Source: Trichinella spiralis (lineage: Eukaryota > Nematoda > Enoplea > Trichinellida > Trichinellidae). From it: DNA of 64,000 nucleotides. Location: NCBI GenBank assembly GCA_000181795.3, contig CM012953.1:8626668-8690667 (forward strand), written 5' to 3'. Numbering within the stretch: position 1 is the stretch's first letter; the number at the start of each line of letters is the position of its first letter. The notes beneath the pieces were generated by a model, which searched no databases, had not been told where the DNA came from, and saw only the letters and a list, made by a program, of their open reading frames with translations. Positions 63,151-64,000 of this stretch are shown here, one piece after another. Both the position numbers and the translations under genes were made by a program.

Positions 63151-64000
63151 ATGACAAATCTATTCGAACAGGGAACGTATGTCAAACTGAGTGGATTTCC
63201 CCTTGCCTTTCGCCAAGACATCAGCTCGTAGGACCAGAATGTAACGAACAAAACTACGGGTTCACTAGCTCGCGATCGTGGTGGACTGTAGTTTTTTCGC
63301 ACTGAAAGGCAGGAAAGTCTAATACTTTCGACAATCCAACCTTAACCGTGTTGCACTCACTTCCGTCACGATAACCGTCTATCGAAACTAGATCAAGTAT
63401 CGACACTGTTTACTCAAAACGAAGCATAGTGAGTCAAAGATAATAAAACAAAGAAATCACTCGATATAGCACAAACAAACAAAAAACAGACACACTGAAA
63501 GCATCCTTCGAAACAAACGACAAACAAACCGAGCCAAACGAGCGAGCTCACACGCGTGGCCACCGTACACTATAATATTCTAAATACTGACGGGCAGGTT
63601 CCTTCGCGTTGACAACAGAAACCCTTCTTCCGTCGTCTACAGTGGGAAATGTATTTTATAATTCATTTACATTAGCGAAATCAATTTATATTAGAATATC
63701 AGTAATCATTCGGTCTTTATAAATTTTAAATTGCGTTGGACATTTTGCATTTTTAGTTTTATTCTGAACAACAATTGTAGCTTCTGCCTACTCATCAACA
63801 ATAATTAAACACAATTGTTCCTGTTTTTAATGCCTATGAGCAGTATGTTTTAATTGAGTTTCTCACAATGTAGTTGAGATAAAGTATATTTAATTTAATT
63901 TTTATTCGGATGAAATTGTTTTCCCAATTTCACAAGTCTACAATTTTAAAGATTTTCAAGTACATAATTTTGTACAGTAAACAAGAATTACAGTGCAACA
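63151..64000. other. Right end, no gene recognised
   Basis: 63151-63650 is moderately GC-rich with GAC/ACG-rich words and may belong to the same retroelement relic (leader or LTR). From 63650 it is plain AT-rich DNA. Confidence 0.4.

Overview
The window is animal nuclear DNA: AT-rich, with multi-exon genes joined by short GT-AG introns and no operon-style packing of bacterial genes. Four proteins with the major sperm protein (MSP) fold, a domain expanded in nematodes, point to a nematode. I cannot fix the genus from the sequence alone.

Layout, left to right. 1-2056 (minus): 5' two thirds or less of an ISWI chromatin-remodelling ATPase, cut by the window edge. 3.7-7.4 kb: a graveyard of transposons (Ty3/gypsy gag, protease and RT scraps, an LTR-like stretch, and a MULE transposase pseudogene). 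9.9-10.5 kb: a hAT-like MITE. 12.8-14.1 kb (plus): ribosomal protein L6. 15.5-22.9 kb (minus): a 31-exon TopBP1 gene, divergent from 23.7-27.0 kb (plus), a RILP-like gene. 28.9-32.7 kb (plus): methionine synthase reductase. 33.6-35.2 kb (plus): a secreted DyP-type haem peroxidase, a family best known from bacteria and fungi. 35.9-38.0 kb (plus): an SLC34 sodium/phosphate cotransporter. 39.2-42.3 kb: two intronless MSP-domain genes. 43.0-47.5 kb (plus): PPTC7-like mitochondrial PP2C phosphatase. 49.6-58.4 kb (plus): REV3, the catalytic subunit of DNA polymerase zeta, with an antisense MSP gene inside one intron. 59.8-61.2 kb: a second copy of that whole intron with its MSP gene. 61.2-64 kb: piggyBac remnant, a long inverted-repeat (foldback) element and gag-like debris.

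Exon models for RPL6, TopBP1, RILPL, MTRR, DyP, PPTC7 and the REV3 core were built by hand from splice signals, and reading phase was checked across every junction. They close in frame. Weak points are the SLC34 N-terminus (not found) and the disordered middle of REV3.

The most notable items are the intron-bearing DyP peroxidase with a signal peptide (candidate horizontal acquisition), and the MSP gene nested in the REV3 motif-C intron together with the downstream duplicate of that intron. TopBP1 and REV3 both act in the response to replication stress, but their shared presence here looks like chance linkage.
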